Below are positions 8,295-17,951 of a stretch of 64,000 nucleotides of DNA, piece after piece; within the stretch, counting starts at the first letter, position 1, and each line of letters opens with the position of its first letter. Below the pieces are notes generated by a model, which saw only the letters and a list, made by a program, of their open reading frames with translations, had not been told where the DNA came from and searched no databases. The translations under genes were made by a program, and so were the position numbers. Origin of the DNA: Deferribacter desulfuricans SSM1 (GTDB taxonomy: Bacteria; Chrysiogenota; Deferribacteres; Deferribacterales; Deferribacteraceae); the NCBI RefSeq assembly GCF_000010985.1, contig NC_013939.1, positions 1,207,501 through 1,271,500 on the forward strand, read 5' to 3'.

Positions 8295-9989
8295 ATGAAG
8301 ACAGACAAAATTATTATTGATATAATTGATGATGATGAAATTATATTAAGAATGATGACAGGAATTTTGTCTAAATATTATAATGTCAGAACATTTAATT
8401 CTGCAAAAGAATACATAGAATTTTTAAATGATAACAGTATTGCATTGCCTAAGCTGATTATTTCAGATATCAGGATGCCTGATATCTCTGGTTTAGAGCT
8501 TTTAAAATATATCAAGAACATAAATAAGTTTAAAAATATTCCTGTTTTAATGTTGACAAGTGCTAAGGAAGATGAAGTTGAAGAAGAAGCTTTGGCTTTA
8601 GGTGCAAGTGATTTTATTTCCAAACCTTTTAAAGCTTCAATCCTTTTATCAAGAGTAAAAATCCATATTTATAATAAAATAGCCAGAGACTTACTCGAAG
8701 AAAAAGTTATAAATTTTGCTGAAAATTTAAGTCTGAAAAATAAAGAGCTATTCGATGCAATATATTCAGACACTCTTACAGGATTGTATAATATAAATTA
8801 TTTTAAAAGTTATTTAAATGATTTGATCCAAAAGAATGAGAATGGTATTTTGTTGTTAATAGATATATATCAGTTTACTCATTTCAATAAAACATATGGT
8901 ATTGCAACGGGAGATTTAATTTTAAAACATTTGGGAGCAATGCTTAAAGAGAAATTATCAAATGAATTAATCTTTAGAATAGGTTCTGATGAATTTGCTA
9001 TCTATTATAAGCATATTAGTAATGAAAAATTAACAAGTATTTTATCAGTTATAGACTTTATCTTTAAAAACATAAATACTGGAGATAAAGTATGGTCAAT
9101 ACCTTACAATATAGGTATAGTAACATCTACTGAATCAAAAAAAAATGCTGAAGAACTTTTAGAAATGGCTTCAATTGCACTAAAAAAAGCAAAATTAAAA
9201 GGTGCAAATAGCCACGTGTTTTATGAAGATAATATTGAAAAGGAATTCAGTAAAATTATTTTTGCAAGAGAATTGATTTCAAAAGCAATAAAAAACAAAC
9301 TGTTTATTTTTCAATATCAACCTTATTACGATCCATACAATTTATCAATAAAGGGATTTGAGGCTCTCGTTAGAATAAAAGATGGTGATGAAATTTATTC
9401 GCCTTACCTTTTTATTGAAGAGCTAGAAAGAAGTGAGTTCTTATCAGATTTTGAAGATATATTACTGACTGAAATAAAAAAAGTAACTGAAAAATGGAAT
9501 TTACCTGTTTCTTTTAATATCTCGCCAAGAAGTTTTAATTTAAACCTTCTGAAAAAATTAAAAGATGTAGGATTGACTAAGCTGGGGACAATAGAAGTTA
9601 CAGAAAGACTTTTGTTAGAAAATATTGATGAAGCAATAGAAGTAATGGATAACATAAAAAACTTTACAACGTTAAAAATAGCTATAGACGATTTTGGTAC
9701 AGATTATTCTTCATTAAAATACTTGAAAGATTTACCTATAGATATATTAAAAATAGATATTACTTTTGTAAGGAGTATGCTAGATAGTTTAAAAGATAGA
9801 GCAGTAGTTGAAGTACTTATCGAATTATGTAAAAAAATAGGGGTAACATCACTTGCAGAGGGAGTTGAAAATAATTCGCAAATGGATATGTTAAAAAACA
9901 TGGGGGTAGATTTGGTTCAAGGATTTCTCTTAGCAAAGCCTATGTTTGAATTTCAGGTTGATACTCTTTTGGAGAAAAACAACACATGA
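8295..9989 (+). CDS. Response regulator with GGDEF and EAL domains, probable c-di-GMP phosphodiesterase
   Basis: A 564-residue cytoplasmic protein: REC (1-125, phospho-acceptor D58, Lys in SKPFK), GGDEF (~145-305) and EAL (~325-560). The GGDEF signature reads GSDEF (230-234) and the metal-binding segment is also altered (IDIYQF), so cyclase activity is doubtful. The EAL domain keeps the expected catalytic set: FEALVRI (E356), FNISPRS, IEVTERLL, IDDFGTDYSS, LKID, AEGVEN and VQGFLLAKP. It is therefore predicted to cleave c-di-GMP under phosphorylation control. GGGAG precedes the ATG. It is divergent from the CheD-HDOD operon and followed 66 bp later by a hybrid kinase that could phosphorylate it. 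Confidence 0.88.
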   Translation: MKTDKIIIDIIDDDEIILRMMTGILSKYYNVRTFNSAKEYIEFLNDNSIALPKLIISDIRMPDISGLELLKYIKNINKFKNIPVLMLTSAKEDEVEEEALALGASDFISKPFKASILLSRVKIHIYNKIARDLLEEKVINFAENLSLKNKELFDAIYSDTLTGLYNINYFKSYLNDLIQKNENGILLLIDIYQFTHFNKTYGIATGDLILKHLGAMLKEKLSNELIFRIGSDEFAIYYKHISNEKLTSILSVIDFIFKNINTGDKVWSIPYNIGIVTSTESKKNAEELLEMASIALKKAKLKGANSHVFYEDNIEKEFSKIIFARELISKAIKNKLFIFQYQPYYDPYNLSIKGFEALVRIKDGDEIYSPYLFIEELERSEFLSDFEDILLTEIKKVTEKWNLPVSFNISPRSFNLNLLKKLKDVGLTKLGTIEVTERLLLENIDEAIEVMDNIKNFTTLKIAIDDFGTDYSSLKYLKDLPIDILKIDITFVRSMLDSLKDRAVVEVLIELCKKIGVTSLAEGVENNSQMDMLKNMGVDLVQGFLLAKPMFEFQVDTLLEKNNT

Positions 9990-10055
9990 CATCTATATTT
10001 GAACTCCACTATCATAACTTTAAACAATATTTTATCCAACTAATTAAATAGTATT

Positions 10056-13000
10056 ATGAATGACCAAAAAATAAAATTTAATGATATAATTTATCAAAAA
10101 TTATTTAAAAGTAGTATTATTTTACATATAATTCAGTTTTTAATGTTTTCTTTTTTATTAATTTTTTTAGTTAAATTATATCATTTCAAAGAGATTAGAA
10201 AATTAGATCTTAATGAACATCAAAAAGAAAAAATTGTTACAAATTTTGATAATTTACTTACTTTATATAAAAAAGACTTGGAATACCTCTCTGTAATATT
10301 TCTTAAAGAAGAAAAATTAAGTAAAGATGATTTTTTAGCTTATTACAAGAATATTCATGAGAAGTCTAATTTACCTTTTTCCTATGTGGCTTTTGTTAAA
10401 ACTCCAAATCTAGAAAAAATGGATAAAGTTCATCAACCATCATTAAATATTAAAGATTTAATAATCTTTGACAGTATATATGAAAATATGATCGGCACTA
10501 ATTTAAAGTTAAATAAAAAAATCAGTCAAAAATTATCTGAATTAGAATATGGTAAATGCTTAATTTTAAATGAAAGAAACTTTTATGAAAATGGTAAGAA
10601 TTTGTTGTTTTTTGTCCCCATATACAATTATATTTCTAATTCAAAAAGTAAAAACCTAAAAGGGTATGTGGTTGGTAACATTCCTTTAGAAAAGTTAAAA
10701 ATTGAATTAAACTCAATTATACCTAAAAACATCTATCTAAATATTTATGAAGGGACTGCAGGACCTTATAAAAATCTAATTTATTCAAATTATAAAGATA
10801 CAGAGAAAAGTAAAATACTTTTTGAATCAAAATCTACATTTCAGCTTTTTGGTGATAATTTCACATTTTTATTAAAAATACCTGATCATTTTTACAATAG
10901 ATTAAGTAGTGGATTATTTACTTATTTTATTATTGGGATATTAATTTTTATAGTGTTTATTTTGTTAACTGTTAAGAACGTTAGAAGTTTAAGAAAGCTG
11001 AGGAAATTTGTTAATGATAAAACAAAAGAATTGTTAGAGAAAGAAGAACGTTTATCGATGATTTTTGAAAGTGCACCAAATGCTATATTATTGGTCAATG
11101 AAAATGGAGAATTAATCTTAGCTAATAAAAGGGCTGAAGAAGTGTTTGGATATAAAGAAAATGAGTTAATTGGTAAAAAGTTAAGCTTATTTATACCCGA
11201 TAGATTTAGAAAACCTTACTTAAACTATTTGATTAATGAAATGAATGATAATGTAAATTATCCTATTAAAATAAATGATATACAACTAAAAAATAAGGAA
11301 GGTAAAATTTTATATGTAGATATTAGTATTGGTAAAATTCAAAACAAAGAAAATAAAGTCGAGTTAATTTTTATAATTAAAGACATTACAGATAGAAAAT
11401 TGTTAGAAAAAGAAAGGTTAAAAAGAATCGCTGCTGAAGAAGCAAATAAAGTTAAATCTAACCTTTTGGCAACTATAAGTCATGAAATTAGAACTCCACT
11501 TAATGCAGTAACAACATTTTTAGATATAATGGAGGAAAGAAAATATCTGAAAACTGAAGATAAGTATCTATTAGAAAAAACTAAGTATTCATCAAATATT
11601 TTGATTAATTTGATTAATGATGTACTTGATCTCTCTAAAATTGAATCAGGTAATTTTAAGTTAGTTAAAAATGAAATTTCACTAATAGATTTAATTATTA
11701 AAATTACTAGTATATTTGAAAATTCTTTATTAGAAAAAAAACTTAAAATGTATATAGATATTCCACCTGATGTACCAGATAAAATCAAAACTGATGATTT
11801 AAGGCTTAGTCAAATTTTAATTAATTTAATAGGAAATGCAATAAAATTTACTGATAATGGTTATATTTTATTATCAGTGAACTTAGAAAAAAGAAATGAT
11901 AAAGATATATTTTTAAAAATTACTGTTAAAGATACAGGAATTGGTATTGAAGAAAAAAATATAAAAAGTATTTTTTTACCATTTATTCAAGAAAATGTTG
12001 GAGATAATAAAAAGTATGGTGGTACAGGTCTTGGATTAGCAATTGTTAAACTAATAGTAGAAAAAATGGGCGGTACAATTAAGATAGAAAGTAAAAAAGG
12101 TAAAGGTTCTAAATTTATTTTTGATATTCCTGTAGAATGCATATTTGATGATAATATAAACAAACAAAATGTACTAAATAGAAATTTATTAATTATAAGT
12201 GATAATGAAATTGAATTAAAAGTAATGACTAATTTAGTAAAAAGATTTGTGAAACCAGAAAAGACAGTTTTAACATCTAACCCTGTAAACGCAATCGATA
12301 ATGTTATTAAATGGAAAATAGATAATAAGGATGATTGTTTGTTTATCATATGGTTATATCCTTCAAATGAAACTGACTTACAAGTGTTTATTAAGAGGAT
12401 TAAAGAAAAATGTATTTCTTTAGGTATTAATTGTTTTGAAGGAAGTTGTAAAAATAATATATTAGTTATATACGATAAAAATTGTGAATTTTTTAAAATT
12501 GCTGAAATTAAGTGCATATCAAAACATATAATAAGTCCTTCAATAATTTTAGATGAAGTAATAAACATTAACAGTTATTATTTACTTTTTAAGAAAAAAC
12601 CTCTAAATAATAATGTTGATATGGCTGGAGCAAAGATACTTTTGGTTGAAGATAACAAGATAAATCAACTGTTTTTGTCGACCTTATTAAAGCAAAAGGA
12701 TATTGTAGTCGATATTGCAAATAACGGACTTGAAGCTATAGAAAAAGTTAAAACAAACAATTATGACTTAATATTTATGGATATTCAAATGCCACAAATG
12801 GACGGTTATGAAACAACTAAAAAGATTAGAAAATTTAATAAATCTATTCCAATTATAGCTTTAACAGCTGCTGCACTTGTTCATGATAAAAACAAAGCGC
12901 TTGAAGCGGGTATGAATGATCATTTAAGTAAACCAGTAAATAAAGATGAATTATTTTTAGTATTATCAAAATTTATAGTATCTAAAGATGGTTTGGGTGT

Positions 13001-13355
13001 TAATGAAATGCAAAATAATGAAATCCAAAATATAAATAAAATATTGGACAAAGAAAAATTGATGAAATTAGTTGATGATGAATGTGTTAGGGATTCTCTT
13101 AAATTATTAAAAAAAGATTTAACAACAGGTAAATATAAGGACTTAATTAACAAAATAAAAAATGGAGATAATGATGCTGAATTTTTAGTTCATTCTTTAA
13201 AAGGGGTAGCAGGAATGTTGACGCTTAATAGGTTATTTAAAATTTTAGAAAAAATAAATGAAAATTTAAAAAATAGCAAACCTGTCAATAATTCCGATCT
13301 TAATGAGCTTGATCTTGCAATAAAAGAAGTTCTTGATATATCCAAAAATCTATAA
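10056..13355 (+). CDS. Hybrid sensor kinase (periplasmic sensor-PAS-HisKA-HATPase-pseudoREC-REC-HPt)
   Basis: A 1099-residue membrane sensor. TM1 is ~20-42, a periplasmic sensing region covers ~45-285 (no family recognised), and TM2 is ~286-307. A PAS domain (~330-445, FESAPNAILLVNENGE) precedes the H-box SHEIRTPLNA (H476). The HATPase has LINLIGNAIKFT, DTGIGIE and GGTGLGLAI. Residues ~715-835 fold like a receiver in layout but lack the phospho-Asp pattern. A true receiver follows (D909 in FMDIQMPQMDGY). An HPt domain ends the protein (H1046 in VHSLKGVAGM). This is a complete His-Asp-His phosphorelay in one chain. No RBS is obvious. The REC-GGDEF-EAL neighbour is a plausible target. Confidence 0.88.
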   Translation: MNDQKIKFNDIIYQKLFKSSIILHIIQFLMFSFLLIFLVKLYHFKEIRKLDLNEHQKEKIVTNFDNLLTLYKKDLEYLSVIFLKEEKLSKDDFLAYYKNIHEKSNLPFSYVAFVKTPNLEKMDKVHQPSLNIKDLIIFDSIYENMIGTNLKLNKKISQKLSELEYGKCLILNERNFYENGKNLLFFVPIYNYISNSKSKNLKGYVVGNIPLEKLKIELNSIIPKNIYLNIYEGTAGPYKNLIYSNYKDTEKSKILFESKSTFQLFGDNFTFLLKIPDHFYNRLSSGLFTYFIIGILIFIVFILLTVKNVRSLRKLRKFVNDKTKELLEKEERLSMIFESAPNAILLVNENGELILANKRAEEVFGYKENELIGKKLSLFIPDRFRKPYLNYLINEMNDNVNYPIKINDIQLKNKEGKILYVDISIGKIQNKENKVELIFIIKDITDRKLLEKERLKRIAAEEANKVKSNLLATISHEIRTPLNAVTTFLDIMEERKYLKTEDKYLLEKTKYSSNILINLINDVLDLSKIESGNFKLVKNEISLIDLIIKITSIFENSLLEKKLKMYIDIPPDVPDKIKTDDLRLSQILINLIGNAIKFTDNGYILLSVNLEKRNDKDIFLKITVKDTGIGIEEKNIKSIFLPFIQENVGDNKKYGGTGLGLAIVKLIVEKMGGTIKIESKKGKGSKFIFDIPVECIFDDNINKQNVLNRNLLIISDNEIELKVMTNLVKRFVKPEKTVLTSNPVNAIDNVIKWKIDNKDDCLFIIWLYPSNETDLQVFIKRIKEKCISLGINCFEGSCKNNILVIYDKNCEFFKIAEIKCISKHIISPSIILDEVININSYYLLFKKKPLNNNVDMAGAKILLVEDNKINQLFLSTLLKQKDIVVDIANNGLEAIEKVKTNNYDLIFMDIQMPQMDGYETTKKIRKFNKSIPIIALTAAALVHDKNKALEAGMNDHLSKPVNKDELFLVLSKFIVSKDGLGVNEMQNNEIQNINKILDKEKLMKLVDDECVRDSLKLLKKDLTTGKYKDLINKIKNGDNDAEFLVHSLKGVAGMLTLNRLFKILEKINENLKNSKPVNNSDLNELDLAIKEVLDISKNL

Positions 13356-13452
13356 AATGTTATTATTCCTGGGTGCTGGACTGTGATATTATTGTGATAA
13401 AATCTGTTATATTGCGATTAGATTCAATTATATAAAAAATTTAAAAATCGTA

Positions 13453-13537
13453 TGTTGCCTCGCAATGACCCTAAAATGCCGTCATTGCGAGCGTTAGCGA
13501 AGCAATCTGGAACTTGAACAGTTATTACTATACAACA
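13453..13537. repeat. Dispersed hairpin repeat, locus 2 (right half)
   Basis: Right half of the family. It starts at GTTGCCTCGCAATGACC, continues through GTCATTGCGAGCG and AGCGAAGCAATCT (to 13508), and ends in an outer arm ...TATACAACA. The left half is unrecognisable or lost. It lies between the ends of two convergent genes. Confidence 0.75.
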
Positions 13538-13553
13538 ACTCAAAAACTAGAAT

Positions 13554-14723
13554 TTAATGATAAACTTCTACTCTATTTCTACCCAAGTTCTTAGCAGTGT
13601 AAAGCGCTTTGTCTGCACATTCAACGAGCTTTTCATAATTATCATTATGCGGTATTGTAGTTGCTAAACCTATACTAACAGTTACAACATTTGAAACTTT
13701 TGATGAAATATGCTCAATTTTCAATTGTTCTATTTTCTTTCTGATTCTTTCGGCAATTTTAAAAGCTGTAACCTCATCAGCATAAGGTAAAATAACCATA
13801 AATTCTTCCCCTCCAAATCTCCCCACAATATCCTTCTCACTTCTAACAACTTCCATAATAGTCGAAGAAATCTTCTTTAAACACTCATCTCCAGCAATAT
13901 GCCCATAAGTGTCGTTATAGTTTTTGAAAAAATCCACATCAATCATTAATACAGAAATAATGTTCTGGTCTTTATGCAATTGCCATAGCTTTTCTAAATT
14001 TTCCAACAGGTATCGTTTATTTCCAATACCTGTTAAACCATCTAAATGTACCATTTCTGATAATTTAACATTACTTTTTTCAAGCTTTTCCTTTTCTTTT
14101 TCTAATTCTTTCAACAATAAAAAATATTTTCTACTATTTAATTCTTGAAAGTATCCAACGAAAACACCTAATAAATTGGTAGATATGAAAAAATAGTTGT
14201 TAGCAACTAAGTTCTTTAAAGGTATCTTTGTAAGTTTAATAGATACAAATTCGTATGCTAAAATTATAATTAATGATGAAAATAGGGCATATTTAAATCT
14301 CAGTCCTAGATAGGTATAAGCATAAAAGAAAACTAAAATTAGCCCAGAAAAGTAAATATTATCTTTATAACCATTAACTTGCAAAAACCGAATCATTTCT
14401 ACTATTCCCATCCCAGCAATGATTACAATTAGCAGGTTTATTTCTTGAAGAACTTTATAAGCAAATTTTGAATAAAGAAAAATAAACAGAATAAACAGTA
14501 TTGGAACTACATAAATAAACCTTATTTTTAATAGGTAACTATAAATATCAGGGTATAAATAATAATCTAAAAATCCAAATAGTATGTATAATATAATCCC
14601 ACTAAAGAGGGCAAACCTAACCTGCATTAACTGTCTGATATTAGAAAATATCAGATATTCAGATTCTAATTTTTGATCATAAAATTTTAATGTTATTTTA
14701 TTTGTTAAATGCCATATGTCCAT
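13554..14723 (-). CDS. Membrane-anchored diguanylate cyclase
   Basis: A 389-residue protein. The N-terminal ~190 residues contain about six membrane helices (MASE-like sensing region, family not assigned). A short coiled coil (KELEKEKEKLEKS) links to a GGDEF domain (~220-389). The signature GGEEF (304-308), the metal and substrate segment IDVDFFKNYNDTYGH and the start DGLTGIGNKRYL are all intact, so c-di-GMP synthesis from two GTP is predicted. The inhibitory RxxD site is not in register (SEKD where RxxD is expected), so product inhibition may be weak. The gene stands alone, with hairpin repeats on both sides. Its likely consumers in the window are MshE and the EAL protein. Confidence 0.9.
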   Translation of the reverse strand: MDIWHLTNKITLKFYDQKLESEYLIFSNIRQLMQVRFALFSGIILYILFGFLDYYLYPDIYSYLLKIRFIYVVPILFILFIFLYSKFAYKVLQEINLLIVIIAGMGIVEMIRFLQVNGYKDNIYFSGLILVFFYAYTYLGLRFKYALFSSLIIILAYEFVSIKLTKIPLKNLVANNYFFISTNLLGVFVGYFQELNSRKYFLLLKELEKEKEKLEKSNVKLSEMVHLDGLTGIGNKRYLLENLEKLWQLHKDQNIISVLMIDVDFFKNYNDTYGHIAGDECLKKISSTIMEVVRSEKDIVGRFGGEEFMVILPYADEVTAFKIAERIRKKIEQLKIEHISSKVSNVVTVSIGLATTIPHNDNYEKLVECADKALYTAKNLGRNRVEVYH

Positions 14724-14798
14724 AAACTAAAATAAGTTATATTATTTATAAATTCAATATCCAAAACTAAAGATTCGGCTAAATATATGAAATGAGAA

Positions 14799-14945
14799 TG
14801 TTACACAATAGGCTAACATGTTGATAATTATCATGATCGTAAGATTGCTTCGGCAACTTTTGTTGCCTTGCAATGACCCTAAAATGCTGTTATTGCGAGC
14901 ATCGGCGAAGCAATCTGTGGCTTAAGTAATAATTATTATACTACC
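14799..14945. repeat. Dispersed hairpin repeat, locus 3 (standard arm)
   Basis: This fills most of the ~325-bp gap between the diguanylate cyclase and cheW. The left end is TGTTACACAAT, the right end is degenerate (ATTATTATACTACC). The core is 14842-14916 with the GGCAAC-TTTT-GTTGCC arm and a slightly altered AGCATCGGCGAAGCAATCT side. The remainder, 14946-15048, is AT-rich upstream sequence of cheW in which I see no certain promoter. Confidence 0.78.
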
Positions 14946-15048
14946 CCCTTCAAATGAATAAAAATAATTTTTATATATTTAAATTCACTTGTAATATTAG
15001 CTTTTTGGTGTTACTTTAAAATATAAATAAGTTATGAGAGGTAAAGCT

Positions 15049-15498
15049 ATGGCTTTAAAGCAGTTTGTTGTTTTCTCATTATTAAATGAAAAATATGCTA
15101 TTGATATAATGAAAGTAGATGAAATTATTAGAATGATGGAAATAACAACTATCCCAAAAGCTGAATACTTCATAGAAGGGATTATTAACCTAAGAGGGAA
15201 AGTAATACCTGTTATAGATTTAAAGAAAAAATTTGGATTAGAACCTAAAGAATATGATAAATATACAAGAATTATGGTTGTAAATATTAGAGATAAAAAG
15301 ATTGGGTTTATTGTCGATGAAGTAGATGAAGTTATGAGGATTGATGAAGACGATATAGATTCTACTTCAACTTTTACTTCAAATATAAACGATAACTTTA
15401 TAATAGGCGTAGCAAAAACTGAAAAAGGTTTAATAGTAATAATTGATATAGAAAAAGTCGTCTCTGATGAAGAAACAGCAGGATTAGACATTTATTAG
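15049..15498 (+). CDS. cheW: CheW chemotaxis coupling protein
   Basis: A 149-residue single CheW domain. FVVFSLLNEKYAIDIMKVDEI opens the fold across residues 6-26, EGIINLRGKVIPVIDL is the classic CheW core motif, and VDEVDEVMRI follows. CheW bridges receptors and the CheA P5 domain. The preferred start is the ATG at 15049, with AGAGG about eight bases upstream; an in-frame ATG at 15034 has no good RBS. It is not adjacent to cheA, whose 3' end is at the left edge. It is a monocistronic unit between a repeat and recG. The clear charge-rich stretch DEVDEVMRIDEDD is ordinary for CheW. Confidence 0.93.
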   Translation: MALKQFVVFSLLNEKYAIDIMKVDEIIRMMEITTIPKAEYFIEGIINLRGKVIPVIDLKKKFGLEPKEYDKYTRIMVVNIRDKKIGFIVDEVDEVMRIDEDDIDSTSTFTSNINDNFIIGVAKTEKGLIVIIDIEKVVSDEETAGLDIY

Positions 15499-15579
15499 TT
15501 TAACCAATTAACAACCATAATGTTTTCTTGTATTCAGCTTTTGTACAGGATGCTGCTAAATCATTGGAGTTCTTGATTG

Positions 15580-17865
15580 ATGTTAAATAAAAATGAACTT
15601 GCTAAATTTCTATATACAGTTAATAAAAATCCCACAAATTATATAAAAAATTTCAAAAACTACTTAAATAAGTTACTAATACTTTTAGAAAACAATAATC
15701 TTTCAATCAGAAATAAAATAATAAATATTTTAAATTCAAAACAACCACCATCCTCAAATACTTTAATGGAAATTTTATATGAAATAAATTTATTTGTTTT
15801 TGGAAACAAATCTAAAATCAATGGCATGAAAATACCTATAAGCTTTATAGATGGTATTGGAGAAAAAACTGAGCAGATTTTAGAAAAATTTGGCATTAAA
15901 TCAATTGAAGATTTACTTTTTAATTTCCCTTATAGATATGAGTTTTATGGAAATTATAAAGATAATATATTAATAAAAGGGGTTCTAGCAAGCAAGAACA
16001 TCATACAAACAAAGTATGGGAAAAAAATCCTTTTAGCACAGTTTAAACACAACGATAATATTATATTGGGTGTTTGGTATTCCTTTACAAAAAATTATCC
16101 TCTTCCTCTTTTAATAGAAAATAAGGCATATTATCTGTTTGGTAAAAAGAGTAAATTTAACAACTTACCAGCAATTACTCATCCAATTTTTCTAAAAGAT
16201 TATGAAGTAAATAAAATTATCCCTATTTATTCTCTCCCTTCAAAAATAGCAAACAAGACTTACTATAAAATAGTTCAAAAAGCTTATTTCAACTTCAGGG
16301 ATTCATTTATTGAAACATTGCCACATTATCTTTTAATGAAATATGGTTATCCAGAAATTAAACAGGCATTAAAACAGATACATTTTCCAGAAGATATCCA
16401 AGCAGCTGAAAATTTGACTGAGAAAAAACATCCAGCATTTCAACGCTTCGTTTATGAAGAGCTTTTTTATTTACAAATTGGCTTATTAGCCAATAAACAA
16501 ATTTTAAAATCCACCCTTGGTATAAAATTTGAGGTAGATTTAGATAAACTCAAAGAATTAAAAGATTTTTTACCCTTTGAATTAACTAGTAGTCAGAAAA
16601 GGGTTTTAGCTGAGATATTTAACGACATGAAAAAAATAAATCAAATGAACAGGCTAATTCAGGGAGATGTAGGAAGTGGAAAAACTATTGTCGCGTTTAT
16701 TGCAGGTATAGTTGCAGTATTCAATAAATATCAAGTAGCAATAATTGCCCCTACAGAAGTTCTAGCTGAGCAACATTATAATAATTTTGTAAATCTTTTT
16801 GGAGATAAATATACAAAAGCTTTAATTACTGGTTCTACTCCAAAGAAAGAAAAAGAGATATTGAAAGAAAAAATTTCAAAAGGGGAAATAGATTTTATTT
16901 TTGGAACACATGCACTAATTCAAGAAGATGTAAATTTTAATGCCTTAGGGCTTGCAATAATTGATGAACAACATAGATTTGGTGTAGAACAAAGAAAGTT
17001 ATTAATTGATAAAGGGTATAATCCAGATATCCTTTTAATGAGTGCTACTCCAATCCCTAGAACACTTGCCCTAACTTTTTATGGAGACCTTGATATTTCA
17101 ATTATTGATGAAATGCCACCAGGGAGAAAAACAGTTATAACTAAGGCTTATTCAGAAACAAGGATTTATGAAGTATTCGATTTTGTAAAACAAGAATTAT
17201 CAAAAGGAAACAAAGCATACTTTATCTATCCACTTATTGAAGAAAGTGAAAAATTAGATTTAAAAGCTGCTACTGAAAGTTATGAAAAGATAAAAAAATA
17301 CTTTGGTGAAGAAGTGGTAACATTGTTACACGGAAAAATGAAATCTGAAGAAAAAAAACAAGTACTGCATGACTTTAAATATGGGAAAAAATCTATTTTA
17401 GTATCTACAACAGTAATCGAAGTTGGTATAGATGTTACTGAAGCCACTGTAATAGTTATTGAAAATGCAGAAAGGTTTGGCTTATCTCAACTACATCAGC
17501 TTAGGGGTAGGGTAGGAAGAAATGATAAACAATCATACTGTATTTTAGTTTACTCAAAAAAGATATCTGAAGATGGTAAAAAAAGAATTAATGCTATGGT
17601 AAAATATAATAGTGGTTTTAAAATATCTGAAATAGATTTAGAGTTAAGAGGTCCAGGCGATTTTTTTGGGACAAAGCAGTCTGGTCTTCCAGATTTAAAA
17701 TTTTCAAACATTATAAGAGATGTTGCAATATTAAAAAAAGCGAGAAAAGATGCTGAAACAATTTTAAAAGAAGATCCAAATTTAACCAGTCCAAAAAATA
17801 GAATTGTTAGAGAAACATTAACACAAAAGTGGAAAAAAGAGTTTGATTATATCAATATTGGTTAA
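15580..17865 (+). CDS. recG: ATP-dependent DNA helicase RecG
   Basis: A 761-residue RecG, longer than the common ~690 because of an N-terminal extension of ~85 residues before the wedge/OB region (ISFIDGIGEKTEQILEKFGI). Helicase motifs are present in order: Walker A GDVGSGKT, TEVLAEQHY, DEQHRFGVEQR (motif II, DEQH type), MSATPIPRTLAL (III), STTVIEVGIDV (V) and QLRGRVGR (VI). RecG unwinds stalled replication forks and branched recombination intermediates. The ATG at 15580 is preferred, with GGAG ten bases upstream; a TTG lies directly before it. It is followed by the SWIM gene with 86 bp between. Similar N-terminal extensions occur in other RecG proteins. Confidence 0.95.
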   Translation: MLNKNELAKFLYTVNKNPTNYIKNFKNYLNKLLILLENNNLSIRNKIINILNSKQPPSSNTLMEILYEINLFVFGNKSKINGMKIPISFIDGIGEKTEQILEKFGIKSIEDLLFNFPYRYEFYGNYKDNILIKGVLASKNIIQTKYGKKILLAQFKHNDNIILGVWYSFTKNYPLPLLIENKAYYLFGKKSKFNNLPAITHPIFLKDYEVNKIIPIYSLPSKIANKTYYKIVQKAYFNFRDSFIETLPHYLLMKYGYPEIKQALKQIHFPEDIQAAENLTEKKHPAFQRFVYEELFYLQIGLLANKQILKSTLGIKFEVDLDKLKELKDFLPFELTSSQKRVLAEIFNDMKKINQMNRLIQGDVGSGKTIVAFIAGIVAVFNKYQVAIIAPTEVLAEQHYNNFVNLFGDKYTKALITGSTPKKEKEILKEKISKGEIDFIFGTHALIQEDVNFNALGLAIIDEQHRFGVEQRKLLIDKGYNPDILLMSATPIPRTLALTFYGDLDISIIDEMPPGRKTVITKAYSETRIYEVFDFVKQELSKGNKAYFIYPLIEESEKLDLKAATESYEKIKKYFGEEVVTLLHGKMKSEEKKQVLHDFKYGKKSILVSTTVIEVGIDVTEATVIVIENAERFGLSQLHQLRGRVGRNDKQSYCILVYSKKISEDGKKRINAMVKYNSGFKISEIDLELRGPGDFFGTKQSGLPDLKFSNIIRDVAILKKARKDAETILKEDPNLTSPKNRIVRETLTQKWKKEFDYINIG

Positions 17866-17951
17866 TAATTTTAAAAATCTTCCTTGATGAACAATAAATT
17901 TTCAAATATACTTAATTATAGATGTTGATAAACAAAAATAGGAGGCTTCCA

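Noticed and set aside
11987-12568. 193-codon open frame antisense to the second hybrid kinase
   Set aside because: It is opposite the HATPase/pseudo-receiver region of a continuous kinase gene and has no motif.
14997-15491. 164-codon open frame antisense to cheW
   Set aside because: It lies wholly opposite a clear CheW domain, has low-complexity Ile/Ser-rich content and no RBS.
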